A stretch of DNA of 64,000 nucleotides from Deinococcales bacterium (GTDB taxonomy: Bacteria; Deinococcota; Deinococci; Deinococcales; JAAFIG01). Both the position numbers and the translations under genes were made by a program. Location of the stretch: assembly GCA_025352125.1 (NCBI GenBank), contig JANXTZ010000078.1:1-64000 (forward strand), written 5' to 3'. The notes below the pieces were generated by a model. That model was not told the DNA's origin. It saw only the letters and a program-made list of their open reading frames with translations, and did no database searches. Position 1 is the first letter of the stretch; each line of letters opens with the position of its first letter. Below, one piece after another: positions 15,389 to 24,352 of the stretch.

Positions 15389-17851
15389 ATGAAAACTCAG
15401 ATTTGGGCTGTATTCTGGGTCATGCGAATTTGGTTTTTAGCGCCCATCGTGGCGATCTTGTTCTCGGGCTGCCCAGGAAATTCCGAACCTGTGATTCAAA
15501 GCTTTAACCTCTCGAGCCTGAGCTTGAGTGCTTGCGCCAAACTCTCGTTGTCTGTCGTTGCCAGCGATGCCGACAATGATCAATTGACCTATGAATTCAG
15601 CACCAATCCAGCCAAAACGGGCGTGTTTGGACTGAGCACATCAAACGCCACCACTTGGGTTTTGAATCCAAGTCGATCCACACCAACCTCGGTCAGTTTT
15701 ACAATCACCGTGAAAGACAAAACGCACACGGTGACCCAAACGTCACAAATCGTCCAAGTCGCGGCGGGTTCAGCAGAGGGTTGCACCACCGTGACGGGCA
15801 CGGTTCACCCGGGACCTCAGTTTTTAAACCTTGCCGCCCAAGCCGAATTTGTGCCAGGGCAAGCGCTGGTGAAGTTTAAACCCAGCACACGTAACCGTTC
15901 GGGCGCAAGCCTTTCAGGCAATTTAAACCTGCTCGAGATGCCAAATTTGCGCAGTCGCAGCAGTGTGCGCGGCACTGAGGTTGATGGAATTCAGACGCTC
16001 GAGTGGATTGAAAGCTTAAAGACCAGAGACGACGTTGAATACGCCGAACCCAATTACATCGCGAGGGCGTTTTCCACCCCGAACGACACCCTGCTGGCTC
16101 AACAATGGGATGTCAACGCCATGAATACCCAAGCGGCTTGGAATGAATTCTCGAGCGACAGCGACGTTGGTAAAGGCGTGACCATTGCCATTCTGGATTC
16201 TGGAATTTTATTCAAATCAGGTGACGCCAGCCGTCAACACCCAGACTTCGTTTGCGAGGTTGCACCAGGAGTCTCTAAAGTGGCTCCTGGCATTGACACC
16301 GTGGATGGTGACACCGATCCGTTTGACGCCACCGCAGACAGTGAATTTCATGGTTCGCACGTGGCGGGCACAGCCGCCGCCTGCACCAACAACGCCACAG
16401 GCATTGCGGGCGTGGCTTGGAACGCTCGGGTGTTGCCCGTGCGGGTCTTGAGCAACACCAGCGGAAGTTTTGCTGACATCATCAAGGGTTTGCTGTGGGC
16501 AATCGGTGAACCCGTCGCCGGTTTTGCCACCAATCCCAACCCTGCACAAGTGATCAACATGAGCCTTGGAGGTGCTGTGTCGCCCAGCCAAGCCATGCAA
16601 GATGCCATTGACAAAGCCAACGCTCGAGGGGCGGTGGTGGTCATTGCGGCTGGCAACGGCGATGCTTCGGGCAAACCGCTCGATGTCAGTCAGTTTTCAC
16701 CCGCCAATCAGCAGGGCGTGATCGTGGTTGGTGCGACAGGAGCAACCAACATCAAGGCGAACTATTCCAACATCGGACCTGGCGTTTCTCTGGTTGCCCC
16801 TGGTGGCGATCAAGCCGTGCGTTTCAAGCCCGAGGACGGCATCCTAAGCTTGCAAGGCTGCGGTGCGACTGGTTTTAATTCGGGCAGTGCCGCGCCGTGC
16901 TCGAGCGGTGTTCTTGGGTATGCAAATCTTCAAGGCACGAGCATGGCAGCCCCGCACGTGGCTGGTGCGGTCGCCCTGATGATGAGCCGTCAACCAAAAC
17001 TGTTAAATCCAAGCAACACCGACAAAAGCAACAACTGGGCGCGGGTGCTCTCGTACCTGCAAGACGCCTCGAGCTTGACGGGCGTCACGGGTTGCGAGGC
17101 GGGTTGCGGAGCAGGTTTGTTGAACGCCCAAAAAGCCGTGCAAAACGCCAACACCTTCGGCGCAATCGGAGCACTTTTGACCCAAGTCTCAGACAATGCC
17201 AACAGCACGCAAGCGGGCGCAATCAATTTAGGCTCGAGTTTAACAAACGCAAGTTTTAGCTTGCAAAACGTGGGGGATGTGAGCGCCAACGCCACCGTGA
17301 CCGTCACAGGAATGGGTTTGATTGCACCCGCAAATTCCAATGTCAGCATTGCTCCAGGCGCAAAACAATTGTTCAACATTGGTTTAAACCGTGCAAGCCT
17401 GATCGATGGAAATTATGCTGGCAGAATCAACCTGACTTACGCTGGCAGGATGCTCGAGATTCGAGTCTATTACAGCCAGGGCACCACCGTGGTTTCTGGC
17501 AGTGATTATTTTGTACGGTTTTATCAGCAATACGTCAGCAGCAGCCCTGCAACCGACCCAAATTGCTCGGCTGGTAAATGCCGTCAACGCTTAAATTATC
17601 CTGACACGGCACTGGCAAGCGATGGCAAATTCAGTTTCCCAGCTTTAGAACCTGGCGTTTACGATGTCAGCGTGTATCACCGTATTGGTGGTGGTATCAA
17701 TCAAGCTGTGATGATCGACCAAATTGCCGAGTTGAGAAACCAAGCGGTCAACACAACAAGCATCAATTTAGACCTGACCATGCGTACCAGCTACCGCACC
17801 ATCTGCTCTCGAGAAGGCTCGGTTTCGGGCGGTCCGACCACCTGCCCATGA
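15389..17851 (+). CDS. Secreted subtilisin-like serine protease (S8), probable lipoprotein
   Basis: 820 residues. Signal peptide ends in ILFSGC, a weak lipobox (Phe at -3), so the protein may be a lipid-anchored exoprotease. An Ig-like domain (about residues 35-130) and a propeptide-like domain (about 150-225, 'PGQALVKFKPSTR') precede the S8 catalytic domain with Asp in TIAILDSGI, His in FHGSHVAGTAAA and Ser in GTSMAAPHVAGAV. The last 250 residues are beta-rich with Cys pairs, ending in a carboxypeptidase-regulatory-like repeat (FSFPALEPGVYDVSVYH). An in-frame ATG at 15422 would give a more standard signal peptide. Stop overlaps the next gene. Confidence 0.88.
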   Translation: MKTQIWAVFWVMRIWFLAPIVAILFSGCPGNSEPVIQSFNLSSLSLSACAKLSLSVVASDADNDQLTYEFSTNPAKTGVFGLSTSNATTWVLNPSRSTPTSVSFTITVKDKTHTVTQTSQIVQVAAGSAEGCTTVTGTVHPGPQFLNLAAQAEFVPGQALVKFKPSTRNRSGASLSGNLNLLEMPNLRSRSSVRGTEVDGIQTLEWIESLKTRDDVEYAEPNYIARAFSTPNDTLLAQQWDVNAMNTQAAWNEFSSDSDVGKGVTIAILDSGILFKSGDASRQHPDFVCEVAPGVSKVAPGIDTVDGDTDPFDATADSEFHGSHVAGTAAACTNNATGIAGVAWNARVLPVRVLSNTSGSFADIIKGLLWAIGEPVAGFATNPNPAQVINMSLGGAVSPSQAMQDAIDKANARGAVVVIAAGNGDASGKPLDVSQFSPANQQGVIVVGATGATNIKANYSNIGPGVSLVAPGGDQAVRFKPEDGILSLQGCGATGFNSGSAAPCSSGVLGYANLQGTSMAAPHVAGAVALMMSRQPKLLNPSNTDKSNNWARVLSYLQDASSLTGVTGCEAGCGAGLLNAQKAVQNANTFGAIGALLTQVSDNANSTQAGAINLGSSLTNASFSLQNVGDVSANATVTVTGMGLIAPANSNVSIAPGAKQLFNIGLNRASLIDGNYAGRINLTYAGRMLEIRVYYSQGTTVVSGSDYFVRFYQQYVSSSPATDPNCSAGKCRQRLNYPDTALASDGKFSFPALEPGVYDVSVYHRIGGGINQAVMIDQIAELRNQAVNTTSINLDLTMRTSYRTICSREGSVSGGPTTCP

Positions 17852-18771
17852 TGAAACGCTGCCTTCTCTCGAGCTTGGTTTTGTGGCTGTTGTGCGGCGG
17901 TGCTTTTGCCCAAAGCAATCCAAGCGTGCAAAATTCTTGGGCGGCAGTTTTTGACCCGTACATGCTGCCTTACGGCACACGACCAATCGACAGTGGTTGC
18001 GCGATAGATGCCGATTTCAGGATTGTCAATTACCTCTCTTACGAAGCTGGCGATTGGGGCAGCATCAACACCGACCTCGAGCGCTGGCAGTTGAGCGCCA
18101 AATTTAAACTTGCCAGCGACTACGGCGAGTTCAGCGTTCTCGTGCCATTTCAAGTGTTGTGGAGCGGTATTCTGGACATTCCCTTAAACGCCTTTCACGG
18201 TCTTTTGGGCGTGGGACAAAGCCCCATTCCGTCCCTCAACGAAATTCGCATCGACCTGCCAGGACAGCCGTCTCGAGGGGTGCTCAACCCCGTGGCTGGC
18301 TTTGGCGACCCTGTCCTGGCGTGGGGCGCAAATTGGACAGACCACATCTGGACCCGAGTGACCCTGGGGATTCCACTTGCCGACAGCCAGAATTTTCTGG
18401 GCGGCGGTGCTTGGCGTCTGGGCTTGACCGCCAGTTACGACGCCACCTGGGGCGGCATTGCTATTCATGCCATCATTCCACTCTCGAGCGCCCCGCAACT
18501 CGAGGGCTTGGGCTTGCGCACCAGCCTCGGCGCGAGACTCTGGGCGCGACTGCCCTGGAATTTACCAGGCAAACTCGAGGTGGTCTTGCAAACCAGCCCG
18601 ATCAGCGTCGGCGGGAAATTTGCCAACCTCATGCTGACCTTTCACGTGATCATCGGCGAATTTGGCAGCACGCAATTCAGTTTTGTTGAAGACATCACCG
18701 CCACACTGCCCGACGTGGTGATCGGTGCAAACTCGAGTTTTGTGGTCGGTTGCCCAGAGATTAAACCGTAA
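17848..18771 (+). CDS. Exported beta-barrel-like protein (DUF3187-like)
   Basis: 307 residues with a clear signal peptide ('LVLWLLCGGAFAQS'). The mature part alternates hydrophobic and polar residues, with many Gly, Trp and aromatic strand ends, as expected for an outer-membrane barrel, and ends in a hydrophobic strand. It resembles DUF3187 proteins in layout but I could not confirm this. It overlaps the protease stop by 4 nt, so the pair is probably made together; the protein could help export or anchor the protease, which is inference only. Confidence 0.6.
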   Translation: MMKRCLLSSLVLWLLCGGAFAQSNPSVQNSWAAVFDPYMLPYGTRPIDSGCAIDADFRIVNYLSYEAGDWGSINTDLERWQLSAKFKLASDYGEFSVLVPFQVLWSGILDIPLNAFHGLLGVGQSPIPSLNEIRIDLPGQPSRGVLNPVAGFGDPVLAWGANWTDHIWTRVTLGIPLADSQNFLGGGAWRLGLTASYDATWGGIAIHAIIPLSSAPQLEGLGLRTSLGARLWARLPWNLPGKLEVVLQTSPISVGGKFANLMLTFHVIIGEFGSTQFSFVEDITATLPDVVIGANSSFVVGCPEIKP

Positions 18772-18827
18772 AACACAGAAGGCAAAAAACAAACAGAAAA
18801 CCTCGAACCACACGTGCAAAAAAATAA

Positions 18828-18924
18828 AGCGCCCTTCTCTCCTTGGAGAGAAGGGCTGGAGATGAGAGGGCGCAGCAAGCGACCATGCCCGTTAGGTGCG
18901 TTTTATGGTCAAGAAGCAGCGCCC
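18828..18924. repeat. Intergenic palindromic repeat with conserved core (copy C)
   Basis: Hairpin CCTTCTCTCCttGGAGAGAAGG (given in halves: CCTTCTCTCC, GGAGAGAAGG), then GGGCGC and GCGCCC arms around a core at 18879-18913. Read on the minus strand the core is ctt GACCAT, aaaacgcacctaacgggc, ATGGTC gc. Lies between the convergent barrel protein and KhpB genes. Confidence 0.75.
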
Positions 18925-19545
18925 CTACTTGGCTTTAATCACAATTCTGCGTTCCGCGCCCTCACCCAAACTCTCGGTGCTGACAAACGCGTCTTCGCGC
19001 AGCGCAATGTGAATGATACGGCGGTCGGCGGCACTCATGGCGTCCATCTCGAATGGCTCGCCACTCTTGCGAACCCGTGCGGCGGCACGTCTGGCTTGCT
19101 CGAGCAGGCGCTCCTCGTGACGGCGACGGTAGCCGCTGGCGTCCACGCTGACGCGGGGGGCTTCTGCGCCCATCTCCTTGGTCAAGACCGTGTTTGCCAG
19201 GAATTCGATGGCGGCGAGGGTACGTCCCTCGCGTCCGATGACTTTACCAGCGTCTCCACCCAAAATTTCGGCGTTGACGCTGTCGCCTCGGGTGCGTGCA
19301 GAAACCGTGAACCCAGGGTCAACGTGCACCAGCATTCCCGAGAGAAAATCTTCGACAATCGCGTCGCTGCTGGCAACCAGACCTCCGGCGCGTTCCTTCG
19401 GGGCACTCTCGCTGGGGGCGGCTGCCGCGCTGGCGGGACGGTCAATGACGGCTGGGGTGGTCGGCACAGTCGGCGCTTTTTTGGTGTCATCATCGCTGAT
19501 GCCAAGGTTCTCGAGGTACGAGTCCAGATTATTCTTGTCGCTCAT
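18925..19545 (-). CDS. khpB: KH/R3H RNA-binding protein (Jag/KhpB)
   Basis: 206 residues. After a low-complexity Ala/Pro/Ser linker (residues 20-60) comes a KH domain with the GxxG-type loop 'GKVIGREGRTLAAIEFL', then an R3H domain with 'VDASGYRRRHEERLLEQARR'. KhpB proteins bind many RNAs together with KhpA and influence cell division and elongation in Gram-positives. In many genomes the gene follows yidC; here it stands alone. TAGACT (19552-19557, minus strand) ends 6 nt before the ATG, giving a probable leaderless message. Confidence 0.88.
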   Translation of the reverse strand: MSDKNNLDSYLENLGISDDDTKKAPTVPTTPAVIDRPASAAAAPSESAPKERAGGLVASSDAIVEDFLSGMLVHVDPGFTVSARTRGDSVNAEILGGDAGKVIGREGRTLAAIEFLANTVLTKEMGAEAPRVSVDASGYRRRHEERLLEQARRAAARVRKSGEPFEMDAMSAADRRIIHIALREDAFVSTESLGEGAERRIVIKAK

Positions 19546-19586
19546 GTCAGGAGTCTATCATCTGGCTGCCTGGGGTTGAAGGGCGT

Positions 19587-20642
19587 TCATTTCAACTCGA
19601 GCGGCTGCCCAAGTTTGGCGCTCTCGTAAGCTTTTAAGACCAGTCTCACGCTTTCCAGTCCGTCCTGACCCGTGCAGATCACCGGCGTTCCGTGGCGCAC
19701 GCTCGAGATGAACGCCACAATCTCGCGGCTGTGACCACCCTCGTCGGCAAAGCTGTAAATCGTTTCGTCGAGCGTGTTCCAGTCCGTGCCGCTCGAGCTG
19801 CGGTGAACGTGACGCAGCTTGCGCGTGCCGAGGCGGTTGGTGCATTCGAGCGCACCGTCCGTGCCGTAAACCCACCAGCCTTCCTCCCAGCCCGTCGCCG
19901 TCCAGGAACTTTCGACGCTGCCAATCGCACCCGATTCAAACGCTAGGCTGGCGTTGGCGACATCTTCGACTTCGATGTCAAAACCGAGCGTGGCGGTGCG
20001 GGCAAAAATGTTTTTGACGTTGCCGCCCAGGTTGCGTGCCAGATCGAACATGTGACAGCCGTTATCGAGCAGTGTGCCACCGCCGGAATTTGCCAGTTTT
20101 CCAAACGAATCGGCGACGGTTTTGTTGCCGCCCCAGTCGTGCGTTTGCCGCAGGCGAATAAAGGTCACGCGCCCAATCGCACCGCTCGAGATCAGTTCTT
20201 TGGTTTTTTCGACCAGCAGGTTTGCGCGTAAGTGATGCCCCGTTTGCAAGACCACGCCCGCGTCCGTTGCCGCAAGAATCATCTTTTCGCAATCTGCCAG
20301 ACTCATGGAGAGCGGTTTTTCGCACAAGACATGCTTGCCCGCAAGGGCGGCTTGAATGCTGGCTGGGGCGTGATACGCGTTTGGCGTGCAAACACTGACC
20401 GCCTCGAATTTTTCGCTTGCCAAGAGTTCTTCAAAGCTCGAGTAACCGGTAATCTTCCATTCTTTTTCGCGCCGCGTGCGGGTGGGTTCAAACGGGTCTA
20501 CAAATCCGACAATCACCGCGCCAGCCGCCGTGTAACCCTTGTAATGCGCGTTGGCAATGCCGCCCGCGCCGATGAGTGCCACCCGAAAAGGCATTCCCTC
20601 GGGTGTTGTGCTCCGACCGTCATACGTGTTCGCTTGTGCCAT
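19587..20642 (-). CDS. Gfo/Idh/MocA-family NAD(P)-dependent oxidoreductase
   Basis: 351 residues. The Rossmann fold begins 'RVALIGAGGIANAHYKGYTA', and the conserved EKPLSM motif with the catalytic Lys follows, plus 'GGGTLLDNGCHMFDLARNLG', which carries the His near the substrate. Such enzymes oxidise sugars or inositols; the substrate cannot be read from sequence and no sugar operon surrounds it. Start at ATG 20642 is set by GAGGAG nine bases upstream. Confidence 0.85.
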   Translation of the reverse strand: MAQANTYDGRSTTPEGMPFRVALIGAGGIANAHYKGYTAAGAVIVGFVDPFEPTRTRREKEWKITGYSSFEELLASEKFEAVSVCTPNAYHAPASIQAALAGKHVLCEKPLSMSLADCEKMILAATDAGVVLQTGHHLRANLLVEKTKELISSGAIGRVTFIRLRQTHDWGGNKTVADSFGKLANSGGGTLLDNGCHMFDLARNLGGNVKNIFARTATLGFDIEVEDVANASLAFESGAIGSVESSWTATGWEEGWWVYGTDGALECTNRLGTRKLRHVHRSSSGTDWNTLDETIYSFADEGGHSREIVAFISSVRHGTPVICTGQDGLESVRLVLKAYESAKLGQPLELK

Positions 20643-20712
20643 TTGGTGTTGCTCCTCGAGATTCAATTTCAACCATCACATCCTAATGGATGCCCGTCTG
20701 AAACTCGAGTTT

Positions 20713-21153
20713 TCAGCGTGATCCTGCAAATTCGATGTTGAAATACGCAATGGCAGTCGTTTCATCAAAGGCACAAATCACGTACCAGACCAGATTTGGA
20801 CGTTTTTCAAAGACCGCAGTCCGCACATAGGCTTTAAAATTGTCCTTGGCAATGACTTCCTCTTCCAGCATCTCGAGTTCCTGCCCGTAGGCTTCAATGC
20901 CGTTTAAACGGTACGTCCGAAAGGCTTCCAAGCCACCTGTTCGCACCTGCAAATCTGGGCTGAACAAGTTGAACAAATCCTCGAGCTTGACCGCGTAAAA
21001 GTCCAGCACCAGCTTCCGACCACGCTCGAGCACCTGCGCGTCGGTCATGGGGTTAACGATTTGTTGAAAATGAAGGGAACTCGAGCTTTTGTTGCCTTGA
21101 GCCTGAACCGAAAATGTGAGCAGCACCAACAGAGCCAAAACCAGTCGTTTCAT
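20713..21153 (-). CDS. Small exported NTF2-like protein, function unknown
   Basis: About 146 residues. A strong signal peptide 'MKRLVLALLVLLTFSVQAQ' precedes a mature domain of about 125 residues with alternating helices and strands ('DAQVLERGRKLVLDFYAVKLE', cut here by family style, then 'LFNLFSPDLQV') that resembles NTF2-like or DUF3887-type folds. No catalytic residues can be named. AGGAG lies just upstream of the chosen ATG at 21153. Confidence 0.6.
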   Translation of the reverse strand: MKRLVLALLVLLTFSVQAQGNKSSSSLHFQQIVNPMTDAQVLERGRKLVLDFYAVKLEDLFNLFSPDLQVRTGGLEAFRTYRLNGIEAYGQELEMLEEEVIAKDNFKAYVRTAVFEKRPNLVWYVICAFDETTAIAYFNIEFAGSR

Positions 21154-21243
21154 CAGATTCTCCTTCACGCTCGAGATATTTCAAACGTACTCGAGAATTG
21201 CTTTTCAATGTGTACCGAGGAGCCGAATCTCGAAACATTCTTT

Positions 21244-21271
21244 TTGAAATCTCGGGTCCTCACCGTATAAT
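21244..21271 (+). promoter_or_regulatory. Leaderless promoter of alaS
   Basis: TTGAAA (21244-21249), 16-bp spacer, consensus TATAAT (21266-21271), then 9 nt to the ATG at 21281; no ribosome site fits between. Confidence 0.75.
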
Positions 21272-21280
21272 CCCTGCACG

Positions 21281-24200
21281 ATGTCCGAACTCCAATCCTC
21301 AGAACCAAGATTTTTAACCACCAACCAAATCCGCGAGATGTACCTGGGTTTCTTTGAATCCAAAGGTCATTTGCGTTATCCCTCGCATCCGATTCCGGTT
21401 TACAACGACCCGACCATCATGTTCAGCGTGGCAGGCATGGCACAGTTCAAGCCGTACTTTCTGGGCGCAGAACCCAAGTTCGATTCTGGCGTGTATCGCC
21501 GCGTCGTGACCGCCCAAAAGTGCATTCGGATTGGCGATATCGAAAACGTCGGGCGAACCTCGAGACACTGCTCACTGTTCGAGATGCTGGGAAATTTTAG
21601 TTTTGACAGTTATTTTAAAAAAGAAGCCATCGAATGGGCGTGGGAGTTCATCACCGATCCAAAATGGCTCGGTTACGACGGCAACCGCATTTACGTGACG
21701 ATTTACAAAGACGACGACGAGGCATTTGAACACTGGACAAAAAATGTTGGGCTGCCCGCCAGTCACGTCAACCGTTTCGACGCCGACGAGAATTTTTGGC
21801 CCCAGAATGCCCCAAGCAAAGGTCCAAACGGACCTTGCGGACCATGCTCGGAAATCTTTTATGATCGCGGTGAAAAATTTGGTTCGGACACCTGGGAAGA
21901 TTACGCGAAAAACCCCGAATCCAACCGCTACCTCGAGTTCTGGAATCTGGTTTTCCCAGGTTACAACCGCACGGATGGCGCGGATGGCACGGGGTCGCTC
22001 GAGGATTTGGGCAAGAAAAACATTGACACTGGCTTGGGCATGATTCGGGCAGCGTTCATCAGTCAGGGTGTCGAGGATTTGTTCGACACCGACGACTTCA
22101 AACCGTTAATTGCGGAAGTCGAAAAACTGAGCGGTAAAAAGTACGAGGGCATCTCGAGCCTGTCGCACCGTGTGATTGCCGAGCACATTCGGATGGTCAG
22201 CATGACGCTGGCTGACGGTATCAGTTTTGGAATTAGTGAACGCGAGTACGTCGTTCGTAAAGTCATGCGCCGCGCCAGCCGTCACGCTTATTTGCTGGGT
22301 ATGAAAGAACCCGTTTTGTACAAACTGGTGCAAATTGTGGTGGATACGTTGGGTCAGGCGTACCCTGAAATGGTCAGCGCTCAAGAAAGCGTGACCAAGC
22401 AAATTGAGGAAGAAGAGAAACGCTTCTTGCGGACGCTCGAGAATGGGATTGAGCGGCTTAACAATCGAATTGCAGTGAATCTATTTCGTGAAAGTTTACG
22501 TAATCCAGAAGTGAACTCTTCTGGTTATATAGAGTATTCCCACTTTGAGGCTTGTTACTTCAATAAAGCTCTTGAAATACTCGGTTTGCTAAATACTCAA
22601 GCACCGATTAGTTTCACTGAACCTTCTGAAAAAAATAAACTAATTTCTCAGGCTATTCGAGAAGATGCACAGCAAAGAGATGCAAAACCTCCTCTTACAC
22701 CTCCCTATATCGAAGATAAAGGAGAGATTTTTCAAATTGGGAAAGCTAAACTTTCAGGAGAAGATGCTTTTGTTTTGTATGACACCTTTGGCTTTCCCCT
22801 TGATCTCACCAAAGAAATTGCTGAAGAATATGGCGTAAGTATCGATGAGGCAGGTTTCAATGTTGCCTTCAAAGAAGCCCAAAACCTCGCTCGAGCTGGC
22901 AGCAAGTACGGCAAAAAAGATGGCATGTACGCCGCTTCCAACGATTCACTCGAGGGTATACCTGCCACAAATTTTGTCGGTTATGCGCTTCAAAATTCCA
23001 CCGCCAGGGTGGTCGCCATTCTGGTCGGCAATGCTCGAGTTTTAAACGCCCACGACGGCGATCACGTGCAAATTATTTTGGACACCACACCGTTTTATGC
23101 CGAGGGTGGCGGGCAAGTCGGGGATGTTGGGATGCTCGAGTGGGTCAGTCATCACATTGAGGCTCGGGTGGAAAGTCCGATTCGCGCCAGTGTTTCTGGG
23201 CATGTGGAGGGTCGCGCCGTGGTGACGGGCACGCACAAGAACGCTCAGGGCATTTTTATTCACGAGGCACAAATTTTGCGCGGCACGCTCAGCGTCGAAG
23301 ATACGCTCGAGGCTCGGGTGGAATCTGGGGTTCGTGCGGCAACCGAAAAGCATCACACGGCAACGCACCTGTTGCAGGCGGCACTTCGCGCCACGCTGGG
23401 TTCGCACGTGCAACAAAAAGGCAGTTTGGTCACGCCAGATCGCTTGCGTTTCGATTTCACGCACAACGAAGCCGTGACGGGCGACGAAATCCGTCATGTC
23501 GAACAACTCGTGAATCGCTGGATTCAATCTGATTTCGCGGTCAGTTATAAACTCATGCCGCTCGAGGAAGCCCGCAAAACGGGCGCGATGGCACTCTTCG
23601 GCGAGAAGTACGGCGCGGAAGTTCGCGTGGTCAGCGTGGACGGTTCAATCTCGAGCGTTGGAATTCTCGAGCAACACGTGGACATCTCGAGCAAGGAACT
23701 TTGTGGCGGCACGCATGTGAGTAGCACGGGCAAGATTGGTGCGTTTGTGATTGTCTCTGAGGAGGGCACGGCAGCGGGTATTCGGCGTCTCGAGGCACTC
23801 TGCGGGGAGGCAGCCACAGAGTACGTTCGTGACACCTTGGAGCGCGTGCGCAGCCTCTCGAGGACGCTGAACGCAACCCCAGAAACCTTGCCTGAGCGTC
23901 TCGAGAAACTGCAAGACGAGATGAAAGTTTTAAACCGCACGGTGGCGGATTTGAAACAGAAACTCGTTCATGCGCAAACCAGCGCGGGTTCAAGCGCGGA
24001 TACCCTCGAGCTTGGCGGCTTTAAAATTGCGCGACTTGCCTTGACGGGCGTGGTCGGCAACGAACTGCGCACCGCTGTGGATGACCTCTTGGAGAAAAGC
24101 AAAGCCGACATTGTGGTGGTCGGTTCTGAGGGTGGGCTGGCGATCAAAGCGACCAAAGACGCGGTGGCAAGGGGGGCGCACGCGGGACAGTTGATTGGCA

Positions 24201-24307
24201 AGCTCGCGGCGGCAGGTGGCGGTAAGGGTGGTGGGCGACCCGATATGGCACAGGCTGGGGTGAAGGACGTGAAGGCGGCACTCGAAGCTTTGGAAAGCGC
24301 GTTCTAA
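21281..24307 (+). CDS. alaS: Alanyl-tRNA synthetase with an unusual AT-rich insertion
   Basis: Charges tRNA-Ala. 1008 residues, well above the usual 870-890. The class II core starts 'IREMYLGFFESKGHLRYPSH'; the editing domain has HHTATHLLQAALR with the zinc-binding His pair and 'SKELCGGTHVSSTGKIGAF' with the Cys and His; a coiled-coil linker and the Gly-rich C-Ala domain (KGGGRPDMAQAG) close the protein. About 95 extra residues lie between 'EEKRFLRTLENG' and 'LSGEDAFVLYDTFGFPLDL' (roughly 22450-22740). The tract 22450-22860 is AT-rich with different codon use and contains no CTCGAG, unlike the rest of the gene. Confidence 0.95.
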   Translation: MSELQSSEPRFLTTNQIREMYLGFFESKGHLRYPSHPIPVYNDPTIMFSVAGMAQFKPYFLGAEPKFDSGVYRRVVTAQKCIRIGDIENVGRTSRHCSLFEMLGNFSFDSYFKKEAIEWAWEFITDPKWLGYDGNRIYVTIYKDDDEAFEHWTKNVGLPASHVNRFDADENFWPQNAPSKGPNGPCGPCSEIFYDRGEKFGSDTWEDYAKNPESNRYLEFWNLVFPGYNRTDGADGTGSLEDLGKKNIDTGLGMIRAAFISQGVEDLFDTDDFKPLIAEVEKLSGKKYEGISSLSHRVIAEHIRMVSMTLADGISFGISEREYVVRKVMRRASRHAYLLGMKEPVLYKLVQIVVDTLGQAYPEMVSAQESVTKQIEEEEKRFLRTLENGIERLNNRIAVNLFRESLRNPEVNSSGYIEYSHFEACYFNKALEILGLLNTQAPISFTEPSEKNKLISQAIREDAQQRDAKPPLTPPYIEDKGEIFQIGKAKLSGEDAFVLYDTFGFPLDLTKEIAEEYGVSIDEAGFNVAFKEAQNLARAGSKYGKKDGMYAASNDSLEGIPATNFVGYALQNSTARVVAILVGNARVLNAHDGDHVQIILDTTPFYAEGGGQVGDVGMLEWVSHHIEARVESPIRASVSGHVEGRAVVTGTHKNAQGIFIHEAQILRGTLSVEDTLEARVESGVRAATEKHHTATHLLQAALRATLGSHVQQKGSLVTPDRLRFDFTHNEAVTGDEIRHVEQLVNRWIQSDFAVSYKLMPLEEARKTGAMALFGEKYGAEVRVVSVDGSISSVGILEQHVDISSKELCGGTHVSSTGKIGAFVIVSEEGTAAGIRRLEALCGEAATEYVRDTLERVRSLSRTLNATPETLPERLEKLQDEMKVLNRTVADLKQKLVHAQTSAGSSADTLELGGFKIARLALTGVVGNELRTAVDDLLEKSKADIVVVGSEGGLAIKATKDAVARGAHAGQLIGKLAAAGGGKGGGRPDMAQAGVKDVKAALEALESAF

Positions 24308-24352
24308 ACTTTTAGGCAGACTCAAAACTCAGGGCGTATTTCGTGCTTTGGG

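Noticed and set aside
22450-22740. Intein or group I intron in alaS
   Set aside because: No intein splice residues (Cys/Ser start, His-Asn end) and too short; the frame continues as a plain insertion.
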